From assembly GCA_019244185.1 (NCBI GenBank), contig JAFATB010000022.1:62001-126000 (forward strand): DNA of 64,000 nt, read 5' to 3'. A program made the translations under genes and the position numbers. Shown here piece by piece: positions 16,653-25,435 of this stretch; position 1 is the stretch's first letter; the number at the start of each line of letters is the position of its first letter. This DNA comes from Acidobacteriota bacterium. Its GTDB lineage: Bacteria > Acidobacteriota > Thermoanaerobaculia > Gp7-AA8. Below the pieces are notes generated by a model. It saw nothing but the letters and a program-made list of their open reading frames with translations. It did no database searches and was not told the DNA's origin.

Positions 16653-19193
16653 TCATGAACTCACGGTAACGCTTTCCGACTCGCGCGCGAGCGCGAGCGC
16701 GCGGCGGAATGCGCCGGCGAGCGTGCCGACGTCGCGGGCGAGCAGCGACTCGTGATCGCCGTCGACGTCGTAGATGTCGAGGCGTCCCACGCCGACGCGC
16801 AGCCAGCCGAGGTCGCGCTCGACGCGGGCGGCGCCCATGCCGTGGCGCGCGCGGAACAGCGAGACCGCGCCGCCGTACGGCTGCAGCGTGAAGCCGCGCC
16901 GCGACGACATGTACGTGTTGTTCGCCTGCTGGAGCATGCGCGGGAGGCGGCGGCGCAGCGCTTTCGTCGGCCGCGTCACGGCCTCGCGCGCGTAGTAGAC
17001 GCCGCGTCGCGGATCGCGGCGCAGCATCACGAAGCGGTTGGCGATGCGCTTCCAGACGGACGTGCGCATGTCGCTCGCGCTCGAGTCGATGAGGCCGATG
17101 AATGCGACGCGCTCGCCGGCGCGCTCCATCTGCCGCGCGACCTCGTAGGCGAGCTGGCCGCCGACGGAGTAGCCGGCGAGAAAGTACGGGCCGTGCGGCT
17201 GGATGGCGCGGATCGCGTCGCCGTAGACGGCGGCGATCGCGGCGTAGGTCACGGGGAACACGCCGCGCGCGAAGCCGTGATGCTGCAGTCCCCAGAACGG
17301 CTGCTCGCTGCCGATCTGCGCGGCGAGATCGCGAAAGACCATGACGCTGCCGCCGCCGCCGGAGACGCAGAAGAGCGGCGGCACGGAGTCGCTGCCACGC
17401 TGCACGAGCACGGCCACTCGGTCGGTGACGGTGGTGCCGCGCAGATAGTCGGCCATTTTGCGGATGGTGTTGAGCTCGAGGAGCAGCGAGAGCGCGATCG
17501 CATGTCCCGTGGCGCGCGCGACCTCGGCGACGAGGTGGGCGGCCACGACGCTCTCGCCGCCGTGATCGTTGAAGAAGTCGTCGTCGACGTGCACGGTCGT
17601 GCCGAGGACGCGCGACCACACTTCGACGAGCTGCCGTTCGATGTCGTTCGTCGCGCCGTGATCCTCGCCGGTCTCGCGGTCGTCGCGCGCGGCGAGCGCG
17701 GCGCGGTCGACTTTCGCGTTGCGCGTCATCGGAATCGCATCGAGCGCGTAGATGCGCTGCGGCACCATCCACGACGGCGCGGTCTCGCGCAGCTTGGCGC
17801 GGATCGCGCGCGCGTCGCAACGCTTGCCGTCGCGCATGACCACGTACGCGACGAGCCGCTGCTCGCCTTCCTCGTCCGTCTTGCCGACGATCACCGCGTC
17901 GCGGACTTCGCCCGTGGCGATGAGCAGCGCCTCGACCTCGGTCGGATCGATGCGGCGGCCGTGGATCTTGAGGCGCGCATCCTTGCGGCCGACGAAGTAG
18001 TGGAGGCCGCTCGCGTCGCGCTTGGCGAGATCGCCGGTGTAGAACGTGCGGCGCTCCGGATCGTCGGGATGGAAGACGAAGCGCTGCGCGGTGAGCTCGG
18101 GATTCTTCCAGTAGCCGTCCGCGACTTCCTCGCTGCGGACGACGATCTCGCCCGGCTCGCCGTCTGGGACGTCGTTGCCGTCTTCGTCGATGAGGCGCAC
18201 GGCGACGTCGGGATATGGATAGCCCATCGGCACGAGCGGACCGGGGATGGGCGTGTCGTGATCGATGCTCCAGCTGAAGACGCGCCCCGACTCCGTCGAC
18301 GCGAAGCCGAGCGCCAGCACGCAGCCGCGCGGGAAGTACTTTTTGTAGGACTCGACGTCGGCGACCGTGATCTTGTCGGCGCCGACGCGCAGCTTCTTCA
18401 CGCTGGAGACGTCGAGGCTCGGCCCCGACGCCGCGATGAGGCGGCGGAAGAGCGACGGCGTGAGGCTGAGCAGCGTGATGCGCTCGCGGCGGATGTAGTC
18501 GGCGAGCGCGGTGAGGCTCTCGCTGCGCACGTCGAACGCGCACATGGTCGAGCCGGTGAGGAGCGAGCCGAAGATGTTGCTGGCCGCGCGCGTGTAGCCG
18601 GGGAGCGCGGTGTAGCTCGCGCGCTCGCCGGGCGCGCGTCCCCAGCGCCGCGACTGCAGCGTCGTTTTTTCGACGAATCTCCGGTGAGACGTCAGGATGC
18701 CTTTCGGCTTCCCCGTCGTTCCGGAGGTGTAGATGACGTAGACGAACGGATGCGGCGCGCGCGCAGGAGGTTTGGCGGTGAGCTCGCGTGAGAAGGGACG
18801 AAGCGTGGCGAAGGGCAGCGCGCGCGCGGACGCCGGCGCGATGAACTCGTCGTCGACCAGACAGGCGCCCGCGTCGGATTCGCGGAGGAGCAGCGCCACG
18901 CGCTCGTCGGGATCGGACGCGTCGATCATCACGAAGAAGTGTCCCGCCTTCACCACCGCCATCGCCGCGGGGACGAGGCTGATGCTGTCGCTCGTGACGA
19001 TGGCCACGGGTCGATCGACCGGCGCGTTCAGCGCGGCGAGATCGGCGGCGATGGCATCGGACCAGCGGTCGATCTCCACGTACGTGTAGACGCGGTTGCC
19101 GGCGGTGAGCGCGGGCGCGTCGGGCGCGGCGTCGACGACCTCGCGGAAGCGCTGCGTGATGGTGACTTCACTGGGCATCGTGTTCACGGACAT
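16653..19193 (-). CDS. stand-alone A-PCP-TE NRPS-like enzyme with atypical adenylation pocket
   Basis: 846 residues. Adenylation domain 1-505: A3 YVIYTSGTTGKPKG (152-165), A5 GFASTESG (296-303), A7 FYTGDL, A8 VGRKDARLKIHGRRIDPTEVE, A10 RNAKVDRAAL. Carrier domain 510-590 with Ser548 in DHGGESV. Thioesterase 600-846 with GYSVGG (Ser676) and DGDHESLL for the His. The A4 region reads GYTRAASNIFGSLLTG, so Thr201 aligns where alpha-amino-acid domains have Asp235; the substrate is probably not an ordinary alpha-amino acid. No condensation domain. It starts 5 bases after the permease stop, so it is likely co-expressed with the importer genes upstream. Confidence 0.88.
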   Translation of the reverse strand: MSVNTMPSEVTITQRFREVVDAAPDAPALTAGNRVYTYVEIDRWSDAIAADLAALNAPVDRPVAIVTSDSISLVPAAMAVVKAGHFFVMIDASDPDERVALLLRESDAGACLVDDEFIAPASARALPFATLRPFSRELTAKPPARAPHPFVYVIYTSGTTGKPKGILTSHRRFVEKTTLQSRRWGRAPGERASYTALPGYTRAASNIFGSLLTGSTMCAFDVRSESLTALADYIRRERITLLSLTPSLFRRLIAASGPSLDVSSVKKLRVGADKITVADVESYKKYFPRGCVLALGFASTESGRVFSWSIDHDTPIPGPLVPMGYPYPDVAVRLIDEDGNDVPDGEPGEIVVRSEEVADGYWKNPELTAQRFVFHPDDPERRTFYTGDLAKRDASGLHYFVGRKDARLKIHGRRIDPTEVEALLIATGEVRDAVIVGKTDEEGEQRLVAYVVMRDGKRCDARAIRAKLRETAPSWMVPQRIYALDAIPMTRNAKVDRAALAARDDRETGEDHGATNDIERQLVEVWSRVLGTTVHVDDDFFNDHGGESVVAAHLVAEVARATGHAIALSLLLELNTIRKMADYLRGTTVTDRVAVLVQRGSDSVPPLFCVSGGGGSVMVFRDLAAQIGSEQPFWGLQHHGFARGVFPVTYAAIAAVYGDAIRAIQPHGPYFLAGYSVGGQLAYEVARQMERAGERVAFIGLIDSSASDMRTSVWKRIANRFVMLRRDPRRGVYYAREAVTRPTKALRRRLPRMLQQANNTYMSSRRGFTLQPYGGAVSLFRARHGMGAARVERDLGWLRVGVGRLDIYDVDGDHESLLARDVGTLAGAFRRALALARESESVTVSS

Positions 19194-19198
19194 CGCGT

Positions 19199-19957
19199 TC
19201 ACTCTCTCATCTGCCACGGCGCGACGCGCTGTAGCAGCCATTGAATGGTGGCGTTGATGGTGATCCCGATCAGCGAGCAGACGATCACGCCGACGTACAG
19301 ATTCTCGATCCGCATCGTCTGCCACGCCAGCCAGATGATCGACCCGATCCCGCGCGTTGTCACGGTGAATTCGATGGCGATGGTCACCAGCAAGCCGATA
19401 TTCGCGGCGATGCGCACGCCGCTCAGGATCATCGGCAGGCTGCCCGGCAGCAGCACGTGGCGGAACAGCGCCATGCGACTGCCGCCGTAGCTGCGCACCA
19501 CTTCGAAGTAGAGCGGCGAGATGTCGCGCGCGCCCGCGGCGGCGTTGATCAGCGTCGGGAAGAAGACCGTCAGCGCGATCGCGGCGAGCGTCGACCATTC
19601 CGAAACGCCGAAGATCACGATGAAAAGCGGGAAGAGAACGATCTTCGGAATCGGATGCAGCGCGGCCAGGAACGGATCGGCGATGCGGCGCATGCGCGGC
19701 GACCAGCCGACGATGAGGCCGAAGACGATGCCGGGGATGCCTCCGAGCATCGCGCCGCCGAGAAAGCGCATCAGCGTGAGCGAGACATTCTCGAGCAGAT
19801 CCTCGCGCCACAGGCGCGGGAACCCGGCCAGGATGCGCGTCGGCGGCGGGAAGATGGTCGACGAGATCCACTCGTTGCGCGCGGCCAGCTCCCACGCCGC
19901 GAACAGCACGACGGCGATGGCGGCGGCGATGGCGCGGTCTTTCGCGGTCGGCTTCAT
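19199..19957 (-). CDS. ABC transporter permease, nitrate/sulfonate/taurine type
   Basis: 252 residues, about six membrane segments, with the BPD_transp_1 coupling motif around EVVRSYGGSRMALFRHVLLPGSLP. The family (SsuC/TauC/NrtB) forms the channel for import of small oxidised or sulfonated organic molecules, pyrimidine precursors and similar compounds. The start overlaps the ATPase stop (ATGA). A much longer upstream extension of this frame is an artefact of the ATPase gene. Ligand unknown. Confidence 0.9.
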   Translation of the reverse strand: MKPTAKDRAIAAAIAVVLFAAWELAARNEWISSTIFPPPTRILAGFPRLWREDLLENVSLTLMRFLGGAMLGGIPGIVFGLIVGWSPRMRRIADPFLAALHPIPKIVLFPLFIVIFGVSEWSTLAAIALTVFFPTLINAAAGARDISPLYFEVVRSYGGSRMALFRHVLLPGSLPMILSGVRIAANIGLLVTIAIEFTVTTRGIGSIIWLAWQTMRIENLYVGVIVCSLIGITINATIQWLLQRVAPWQMRE

Positions 19958-20727
19958 TGCGGCACCCACAGGCTCTGCCGCACTTCCTCTTCGAGGATGT
20001 CCCAGATGCGGCGGCGGATGTCCGCGGCGTCGCGCGTGTCGAGCACGCCGAGGTCGCGCGGCCGCGCGAACGGCACGCGGATCTCTTCGCGGATGCGGCC
20101 GGGGCGTCCGCTCATCACGAGAATGCGATCGCTGAGCAGGATCGCTTCCTCGATGTCGTGCGTCACGTGCACGACCAGCTTCCGGTGCTCCTGCCAGATG
20201 CGCAGCAGCTCCTGCTGCAGCACGAGCTTCGTCTGCGCGTCGAGCGATCCGAACGGCTCGTCGAGCAGGAGGATCTGCGGATCGGCGACGAACGCGCGGG
20301 CGATCCCGACGCGCTGGCGCATGCCGATCGACAGCTCGTGCGGATGGTGCCGCAGGAAGCGCTCCAGCCCGACCTGCACGATGAAGTGCCGCGCGCGCTC
20401 GCGCGCCTCGGCGCGACCGACGTCCTGAAAGCGCAGGCCGAGGGCGACGTTCTCGTGCACGTCGTACCACGGAAGAAGACCGTGGTCCTGAAAGACGAGC
20501 GACGTGCGCAGCCGCGCGCCGGCCGGATCGTCGAACGCGACGCGCCCCGCGCTCGGCGCGATGAGTCCCGCGATGATCTTGAGGAGCGTGGTCTTGCCGC
20601 AGCCGCTCGGGCCGACGATGGTGAGGAACTCCGCGCCGCGCGCGGCGAAGCTCACGCCGGCCAGCGCGGGAGTTGCGCGGCGGTCGTGGCCGTAGGCTTT
20701 CGCAACCTCATGGAGCGCGAAGCTCAT
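19954..20727 (-). CDS. ABC transporter ATP-binding protein, nitrate/sulfonate/taurine type
   Basis: 257 residues. Walker A GPSGCGKTT, Q-loop VFQDHGLLPW, a signature motif written LSIGMRQR instead of LSGGQRQR, Walker B ILLLDEPFGSLD and the switch His in HVTHDIEEA. The changed signature (Gly-Gly to Ile-Gly, Gln to Met) is common in this SsuB/TauB-like subfamily. It starts 10 bp after the solute-binding protein and is coupled to the permease. Confidence 0.92.
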   Translation of the reverse strand: MSFALHEVAKAYGHDRRATPALAGVSFAARGAEFLTIVGPSGCGKTTLLKIIAGLIAPSAGRVAFDDPAGARLRTSLVFQDHGLLPWYDVHENVALGLRFQDVGRAEARERARHFIVQVGLERFLRHHPHELSIGMRQRVGIARAFVADPQILLLDEPFGSLDAQTKLVLQQELLRIWQEHRKLVVHVTHDIEEAILLSDRILVMSGRPGRIREEIRVPFARPRDLGVLDTRDAADIRRRIWDILEEEVRQSLWVPQ

Positions 20728-20737
20728 GCAGCCGGCG

Positions 20738-21739
20738 TCAGTGCGCCGCCACCGCCGCGTCGATGTAGCTCGGGTTCCACCAGCGCGACGCCGGGACGTC
20801 CGCGTCGAGGTAGCTGTTCTTCCGCGACCACGCCAGGAAATCGTTCATGGCCGGCACGGAGACGCGCGCGTCGTTCGCGATCGGCTGCCAGCACGCGCGG
20901 CGGATGATGTCCGGCGGCAGCTTCGTGTAGCGGGCCATGATGGCCACGTTGCGGTCGGTCTTGCCCTCGTTGTACTTGCGCGCGCCGCGCAGATACGCGC
21001 GCATGAAGCGGCGCCCGAGCTCCGGATCGTCGTTGAGGAGGCGCTTGCCGAAGAGGATGACGCCGAACTGCACGCCCGGCGCGACCTCGTCCATGCGCGC
21101 GACGACTTTCGAGACGCCCGCGGCGACGTTGTTGCTGAGCGTAGGCTCCTGCGTGTAGCGAATCGCGTCGATCTGCTTGCTGTGCGAGCGGAAGTACTCG
21201 GCGTTTCCGCCGACGCCCTGCGGCAGCTGCGCGAACTCGACGTCGTTGCGCGTGAGGTGCTCGTGCGCGAGGAGGCGGTCGATGAGGTACTCGGTGATGC
21301 CGCCGCGGATGATGGCGAAGCGCTCGCCTTTGAAGCTCTTCGTGCGCGCGATGCGCTCCGCCGTCTCCGGTGTCGCCGCGAACGCCTCCGCCGAGCAGCG
21401 CCCCGGCTCCGCGTGGCCGCGGTCGGCGACGATCTGCATCGGGACGCCTTTGGCCATGAGGTTGAAGAGCCCCGAGCGCACCGGCGTCGACAGCACGTCC
21501 ACTTTGCCGGTGGTCAGCGCGACGAGCGCGGAGTTGACGTCGAGCGGCACGAACTCGACGCGGATGCCCTCGGCCGCGAAGTAGCCTTCGTCGTTCGCGA
21601 CCATCAGCGGACCGTAGCCGAGGTTCGGATTCAGGTTCATGCGCAGCGTGGCCATCGCGGGGCGCTGCGCGGGCTGCTCGTGCCGGCACGCGACAGCGGC
21701 GGCGACCACGAGCAACGCGCCGAGGAGAATGCGTTTCAA
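20738..21739 (-). CDS. lipoprotein solute-binding protein of the ABC importer (NMT1/SsuA-like)
   Basis: 333 residues. Hydrophobic leader LKRILLGALLVVAAAVAC ends in a lipobox Cys, so it is a lipid-anchored periplasmic binding protein. The NLGYGPLMVANDEGYFAAEG segment is typical of periplasmic binding proteins for nitrate, sulfonates and thiamin precursors. The start is TTG, overlapping the stop of the TonB receptor (TTGA), which ties outer-membrane and inner-membrane uptake into one transcript. An apparent extension of this frame to about 28135 is spurious. Confidence 0.88.
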   Translation of the reverse strand: MKRILLGALLVVAAAVACRHEQPAQRPAMATLRMNLNPNLGYGPLMVANDEGYFAAEGIRVEFVPLDVNSALVALTTGKVDVLSTPVRSGLFNLMAKGVPMQIVADRGHAEPGRCSAEAFAATPETAERIARTKSFKGERFAIIRGGITEYLIDRLLAHEHLTRNDVEFAQLPQGVGGNAEYFRSHSKQIDAIRYTQEPTLSNNVAAGVSKVVARMDEVAPGVQFGVILFGKRLLNDDPELGRRFMRAYLRGARKYNEGKTDRNVAIMARYTKLPPDIIRRACWQPIANDARVSVPAMNDFLAWSRKNSYLDADVPASRWWNPSYIDAAVAAH

Positions 21740-23790
21740 TGCGCGCTCCCGTACGAGGTCGGCATGCGCATGCGGAAGCCCATCGTGAACGCGCGCGGCT
21801 GGCCGTTGCGGAACGAGTTCGGCGTGAGGACGTAGAAGTAGTGTTCGTCGAGCGCGTTCTCGAGCATCGCGTACGCGTCGATCCACGGCCGCAGCGGATG
21901 CGAGACCGCGAGGTCGAGGATGCGGTGCGCGGGCGCGGGGACGACGTTCGCCGGCTCGCCGTACGAGCGGCTCACGACACGCCAGCGCACGTCGGCGCTC
22001 GTGCCGCGCGTGGTCAGGTAGCGCAATCCGAGCGAGCCGTAATGCGGCGCGACGTCGGGCAGCACGTTGCCTTCGATGCTGCGATCGGTCGGGTTGTCGA
22101 CGAGCGTGGAGTCGGAGTACGTGTACCCCGCGTCGACCGAGAATTTCGGCGTGACCTGCACGTCCGTCATCAGCTCGACGCCCTGCGCGCGCGCGCTGCC
22201 GGCGTTGATGTTCTGCACGACGTTGCCGCCGCCGCCCGCCACCGGCACGCGCACCTGCAGGCCCTTGATGTCGTTGCGGAAGACATTGACTTCGACGTGC
22301 GCGCGCGGGTTGCCCCACTCGTAGCCGACCTCCGCGCCGGTGAGCGTCTCCGGCTTGAGGAACGGATTGGCCATGACGGTGCTCTGGCCGGACATCGAGT
22401 TGCGATAGAGCTCGCGCAGCGTCGGCGCGCGGAAGCCGCGGTACGCCGCGCCGCGGATCGCGGAGCTGCCGTTCAGCGCGTAGCGGAGCGAGAGGCGCGG
22501 GTCGAGCTGGCGCGACGTCGTGGACGGATAGACCGTCGTCGCGCCGCCGAGGACGACGTCGGAGGCGCCGGTGTTCGTGAAGTAATCGTAGCGGGCGCTG
22601 AGCAGCGCCTCGAAGCGCGTGACCGGGCGCCAGCTGGCCTGCGAGTACAGGCCGGCGAAACGCTGATGCCCGGTGAGCACGTCGCGCTGCGTCACGCGCG
22701 CGTTGCGATCCATGTTCGTGGTGTGGTCGGTCGCGTCGATGTCGGTGACGTCGACGCCGAACGAGTAGAACGCGAGCGCGCCGGAGCGCTGGCGCGAGTA
22801 GTCGACGGACGCGCCGGTCTCGTTGCCCGGCACCGTGCTGTCGGAGGAGACCCATTCCGCGGCGCGCGCGCCGATGGTCGACGCGGTGGCGATGCGCATG
22901 TTCTCGTGCTGATGGAAGAGCGTCGCGGAGAAGAGTCCCGAGCTGCCGACCGCGGTCTGGAGACCGCTGGAGAAGTCGGCGATCTCGCGCTTCACATACG
23001 AGAGGTGCGTGCCCTGCGAGACGTCCACTTCCGCGGTGCTGCCTTTGACGTACGCGTTGGTCCGGTCGCTCGGGCGGTATTCGGCGCGCGCGGTCGTGAT
23101 CGCGCTGTCGAGCCAGCCCGGCGCGTCGATCGCGCCCGGCGTTGGGACACGGATGGTTCCGTTCGTGTTCCAGCGGTCGTGGCTGAGGCGCACCGCCCAG
23201 CGGCTGCTCAGCATCTCGTCGATCGTCAGCGCCTGCTGCTGCGAGGCGTCGGTGCCGTATGAAGTCAGCACGCGCACCTCGTCTTCGTCGACGGGGCGGG
23301 TGAGGAGGTTGATCGTGCCGCCGACGGCGAAGTTGCCGAAGAGACTCGCGTTCGCGCCGCGCACGACCTCGACCTGCTTGAGCGAGTCGATCGGCACCTT
23401 CTGCCATTCGATCGTGCCGTAATACGGATCGTGAATGGGCACGCCGTCGAGGAGCACGAGCGCGCGCTGGCCGCCCAGGCCGCGCATCGAGACACGGTGG
23501 TTCTGTACGCCGGTGTTCGCCGCGCTGGCGATCGGCATGTTCACGCCGGGGATCGTGCGCAGGATGTCGTCGATCGTATGCGCGGGCGTCGCCTTCAGCT
23601 TCGCTTCCGGCACGACCGTCGTGCTGATCGGCAGCTCGCTCACCGCGCGCTCGCTGCGCGTGGCGGTGACGACGACCGTCTCCTCGACTTTCGGCTTTTT
23701 GTCGGCGGCTTCTTTTTCGCCGGCGGGGGCTTCCTGGGCGAAAACAGGCAGAGCGAGAGCAGTGAGCAGCAGGAGCGCGGAGCGGCGCAA
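21736..23790 (-). CDS. TonB-dependent outer-membrane receptor (BtuB/CirA-like)
   Basis: 684 residues. Signal peptide LLLLTALALPVFAQ, TonB-box-like ETVVVTATRSER, plug domain with GVNMPIASA...RVSMRGLGGQRALVLLDGVPI and VEVVRGANASLFGNFAVGGTIN written in separate parts of the plug, then a 22-strand-type barrel ending in aromatic strands. The TTG start is chosen because AGGAG lies five bases upstream and the leader peptide starts there; the longer frame to 24090 reads through promoter DNA. First gene of the uptake/NRPS-like operon; it probably brings in the substrate that the ABC importer then takes up. Confidence 0.88.
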   Translation of the reverse strand: MRRSALLLLTALALPVFAQEAPAGEKEAADKKPKVEETVVVTATRSERAVSELPISTTVVPEAKLKATPAHTIDDILRTIPGVNMPIASAANTGVQNHRVSMRGLGGQRALVLLDGVPIHDPYYGTIEWQKVPIDSLKQVEVVRGANASLFGNFAVGGTINLLTRPVDEDEVRVLTSYGTDASQQQALTIDEMLSSRWAVRLSHDRWNTNGTIRVPTPGAIDAPGWLDSAITTARAEYRPSDRTNAYVKGSTAEVDVSQGTHLSYVKREIADFSSGLQTAVGSSGLFSATLFHQHENMRIATASTIGARAAEWVSSDSTVPGNETGASVDYSRQRSGALAFYSFGVDVTDIDATDHTTNMDRNARVTQRDVLTGHQRFAGLYSQASWRPVTRFEALLSARYDYFTNTGASDVVLGGATTVYPSTTSRQLDPRLSLRYALNGSSAIRGAAYRGFRAPTLRELYRNSMSGQSTVMANPFLKPETLTGAEVGYEWGNPRAHVEVNVFRNDIKGLQVRVPVAGGGGNVVQNINAGSARAQGVELMTDVQVTPKFSVDAGYTYSDSTLVDNPTDRSIEGNVLPDVAPHYGSLGLRYLTTRGTSADVRWRVVSRSYGEPANVVPAPAHRILDLAVSHPLRPWIDAYAMLENALDEHYFYVLTPNSFRNGQPRAFTMGFRMRMPTSYGSAH

Positions 23791-23801
23791 GATGTCTCCT
23801 T

Positions 23802-23837
23802 GACGTTGGACGAGTCCGGGACGTTGGACGAGTTCGG
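23802..23837. repeat. 18-bp tandem duplication in the leader of the TonB receptor gene
   Basis: Two adjacent 18-bp copies (23802-23819 and 23820-23837) differ at one base and share GACGTTGGACGAGT. They fill the space between the predicted transcription start and the ribosome site, a place where a repressor or RNA-level control could act. Confidence 0.7.
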
Positions 23838-23845
23838 ACGGGGCC

Positions 23846-23873
23846 AGTATAGCCGCCGCGCCGCGCGAAGCAA
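23846..23873 (-). promoter_or_regulatory. promoter of the TonB receptor/ABC/NRPS-like operon
   Basis: On the minus strand TTGCTT (23868-23873) and TATACT (23846-23851) are separated by 16 bp. Transcription would begin near 23839, directly before the 18-bp tandem repeat. Confidence 0.55.
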
Positions 23874-23914
23874 TCGGCGGACACCGACCGACTTGCCTCC
23901 GTATCTGAGGACGC

Positions 23915-25423
23915 ATGTATGCTCCCGCGACCGTGAACGCAGCCCCTGTCCGCGCTCCGACGACCCGCGCCCTCATGGGCCGCGCCCGCCCGTACGTTTC
24001 CTCGCACTGGGGCACCGCGCTGGCCATGCTCGCCGTGTTGACGGCGTACACCTTCTTCACGAGTAAAGGAACGATGGAGTTCCGTCGCATCCCGTGGGAC
24101 CAGTCGTATTACGCGAGTCTCACCGAGAGCATGCGCTACGGACACGTCTCGCTGATGCAGAGCCCCGACCCGCGGCTCGCGCAGATGAAGAACCCGTACG
24201 ACTACAACGCCCGCGGCGCCGAGAGCATCGACTTCCTGTGGGACCTCAGCTACTTCCGCGGCAAGTACTACCTCTATTTCACCGTCCTGCCGGTGTTCCT
24301 CGTCTATCTGCCGTTCCGCTGGATCGGCGGCGGCTATCCGTCGGACCAGCTCGTGACGCTGCTGTTCTCGGCGTGGTCGTTCCTCCTGCTGGTCGCGTTC
24401 GCGAAACGCGCATTGCGCGGGCGGAAGCTGCACCTGCCGTTCGCGTTGTGGGTGCTGCTGATCGGCTTCGGCAATACGGTCTGCTTCAATGCGACCGAGG
24501 TGCGGATGTACGAGGTGGCGATCGCGTGCGGCATGGCCATGTCGGCGACGTGGGCGTATGCGCTGCTCCGCTTCAGCGAAGAACCGACCATTCGCCGCGC
24601 CGCCTGGATGGCGCTGTGGCTCGCGCTCGCGATCGCGTCGCGGCCGAACTTCGGAGTGCTGCTGCTCGTGGCCGGACTCGCGCTCTGGAAGACCGCGGAT
24701 CGCTGGCGCATCATCCGCGCGGCGCTCGTGCCGCTCGCGGTCGTCGCGATCGCGCTCATGGCGTACAACGTCGCGCGCTTCCGCAAGCCGCTCGAGTTCG
24801 GGGTCACGTACCAGATGACGTTTCCCGACATGCGCCAGCACAAGGTCTGCAGCCTCTGCAAGCCGAACGAGTTCCTGCGCCTCGTCAACAACCTCGTGCA
24901 CTACGAGTTCTGGGCGCCGAGCGTCGGCGGCAAGTTCCCGTTCGTCGACCTGCAGCGCAACCGCCTCGATCCCGACGTCTCGTACGGCGGCGGCGCCGAG
25001 CAGACCGTCGGCGTCGGCGCGCTCGTGCCGATCACGATCCTCGGCTCGCTCTTCGCGCTGCTGTTCGTGCTGCGCCGCGATGCCGGGTCCGATCCGCCGC
25101 TGCGCGGCGCACTGCGCGTCATGGCCGGCGCGTGGCTGATCCTTCTCGGACTGTCCACCTGCTGGTGGGTCACCGCACGCTACACGCTCGACTTCATGAT
25201 GCTCATGACGGCGTCGAGCGCGGTCATCGTCGAATACGGCCTCGATTGGCTCGGCGACCTCGGCATCCGGCTGCGCCCGCTGCGCGTGCTTCTCGTCGCG
25301 CTCGCGTGCTACACGATCGCCATCGGATTCGAAGCCGGCTTCATGGGCGTGAACGGCGCGTTCGCGCGCGTCGCGCCCGACCTCTTCCAGAAGCTCGCAA
25401 AGTACGGCTCGCAGACACAATAG
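23915..25423 (+). CDS. polytopic membrane protein, GT-C-like, function unknown
   Basis: 502 residues with about ten hydrophobic segments. The N-terminal loop after the first membrane helix has WDQSYYASLTESMRYG and a DxxxPYDYN region, resembling the acidic periplasmic loop of GT-C glycosyltransferases (lipid-linked sugar donors), but no decisive motif is seen. Two Cys lie close together in KVCSLCKPNE in a periplasmic loop. GAGG precedes the ATG. It is divergent from the TonB receptor and 12 bp before the VPS10-like gene. Confidence 0.65.
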   Translation: MYAPATVNAAPVRAPTTRALMGRARPYVSSHWGTALAMLAVLTAYTFFTSKGTMEFRRIPWDQSYYASLTESMRYGHVSLMQSPDPRLAQMKNPYDYNARGAESIDFLWDLSYFRGKYYLYFTVLPVFLVYLPFRWIGGGYPSDQLVTLLFSAWSFLLLVAFAKRALRGRKLHLPFALWVLLIGFGNTVCFNATEVRMYEVAIACGMAMSATWAYALLRFSEEPTIRRAAWMALWLALAIASRPNFGVLLLVAGLALWKTADRWRIIRAALVPLAVVAIALMAYNVARFRKPLEFGVTYQMTFPDMRQHKVCSLCKPNEFLRLVNNLVHYEFWAPSVGGKFPFVDLQRNRLDPDVSYGGGAEQTVGVGALVPITILGSLFALLFVLRRDAGSDPPLRGALRVMAGAWLILLGLSTCWWVTARYTLDFMMLMTASSAVIVEYGLDWLGDLGIRLRPLRVLLVALACYTIAIGFEAGFMGVNGAFARVAPDLFQKLAKYGSQTQ

Positions 25424-25426
25424 AAT
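25421..25426 (+). promoter_or_regulatory. -10 box of a probable leaderless promoter
   Basis: TAGAAT ends 9 bases before the ATG at 25436 and there is no Shine-Dalgarno sequence. The expected transcription start falls at or just before the start codon. The same arrangement recurs at 38730, 38690 (minus) and 63085. Confidence 0.45.
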
Positions 25427-25435
25427 CGCGCGTCT

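Noticed and set aside
12990..16658. A plus-strand frame of 1222 codons opposite the patatin gene
   Set aside because: Arg/Glu/Val-rich shadow of a gene with clear patatin motifs and a good ribosome site on the other strand.
21736..24090. Longer TonB receptor starting at 24090
   Set aside because: The added 100 codons read through the promoter and tandem repeat; the TTG at 23790 has AGGAG at ideal distance and opens the signal peptide.
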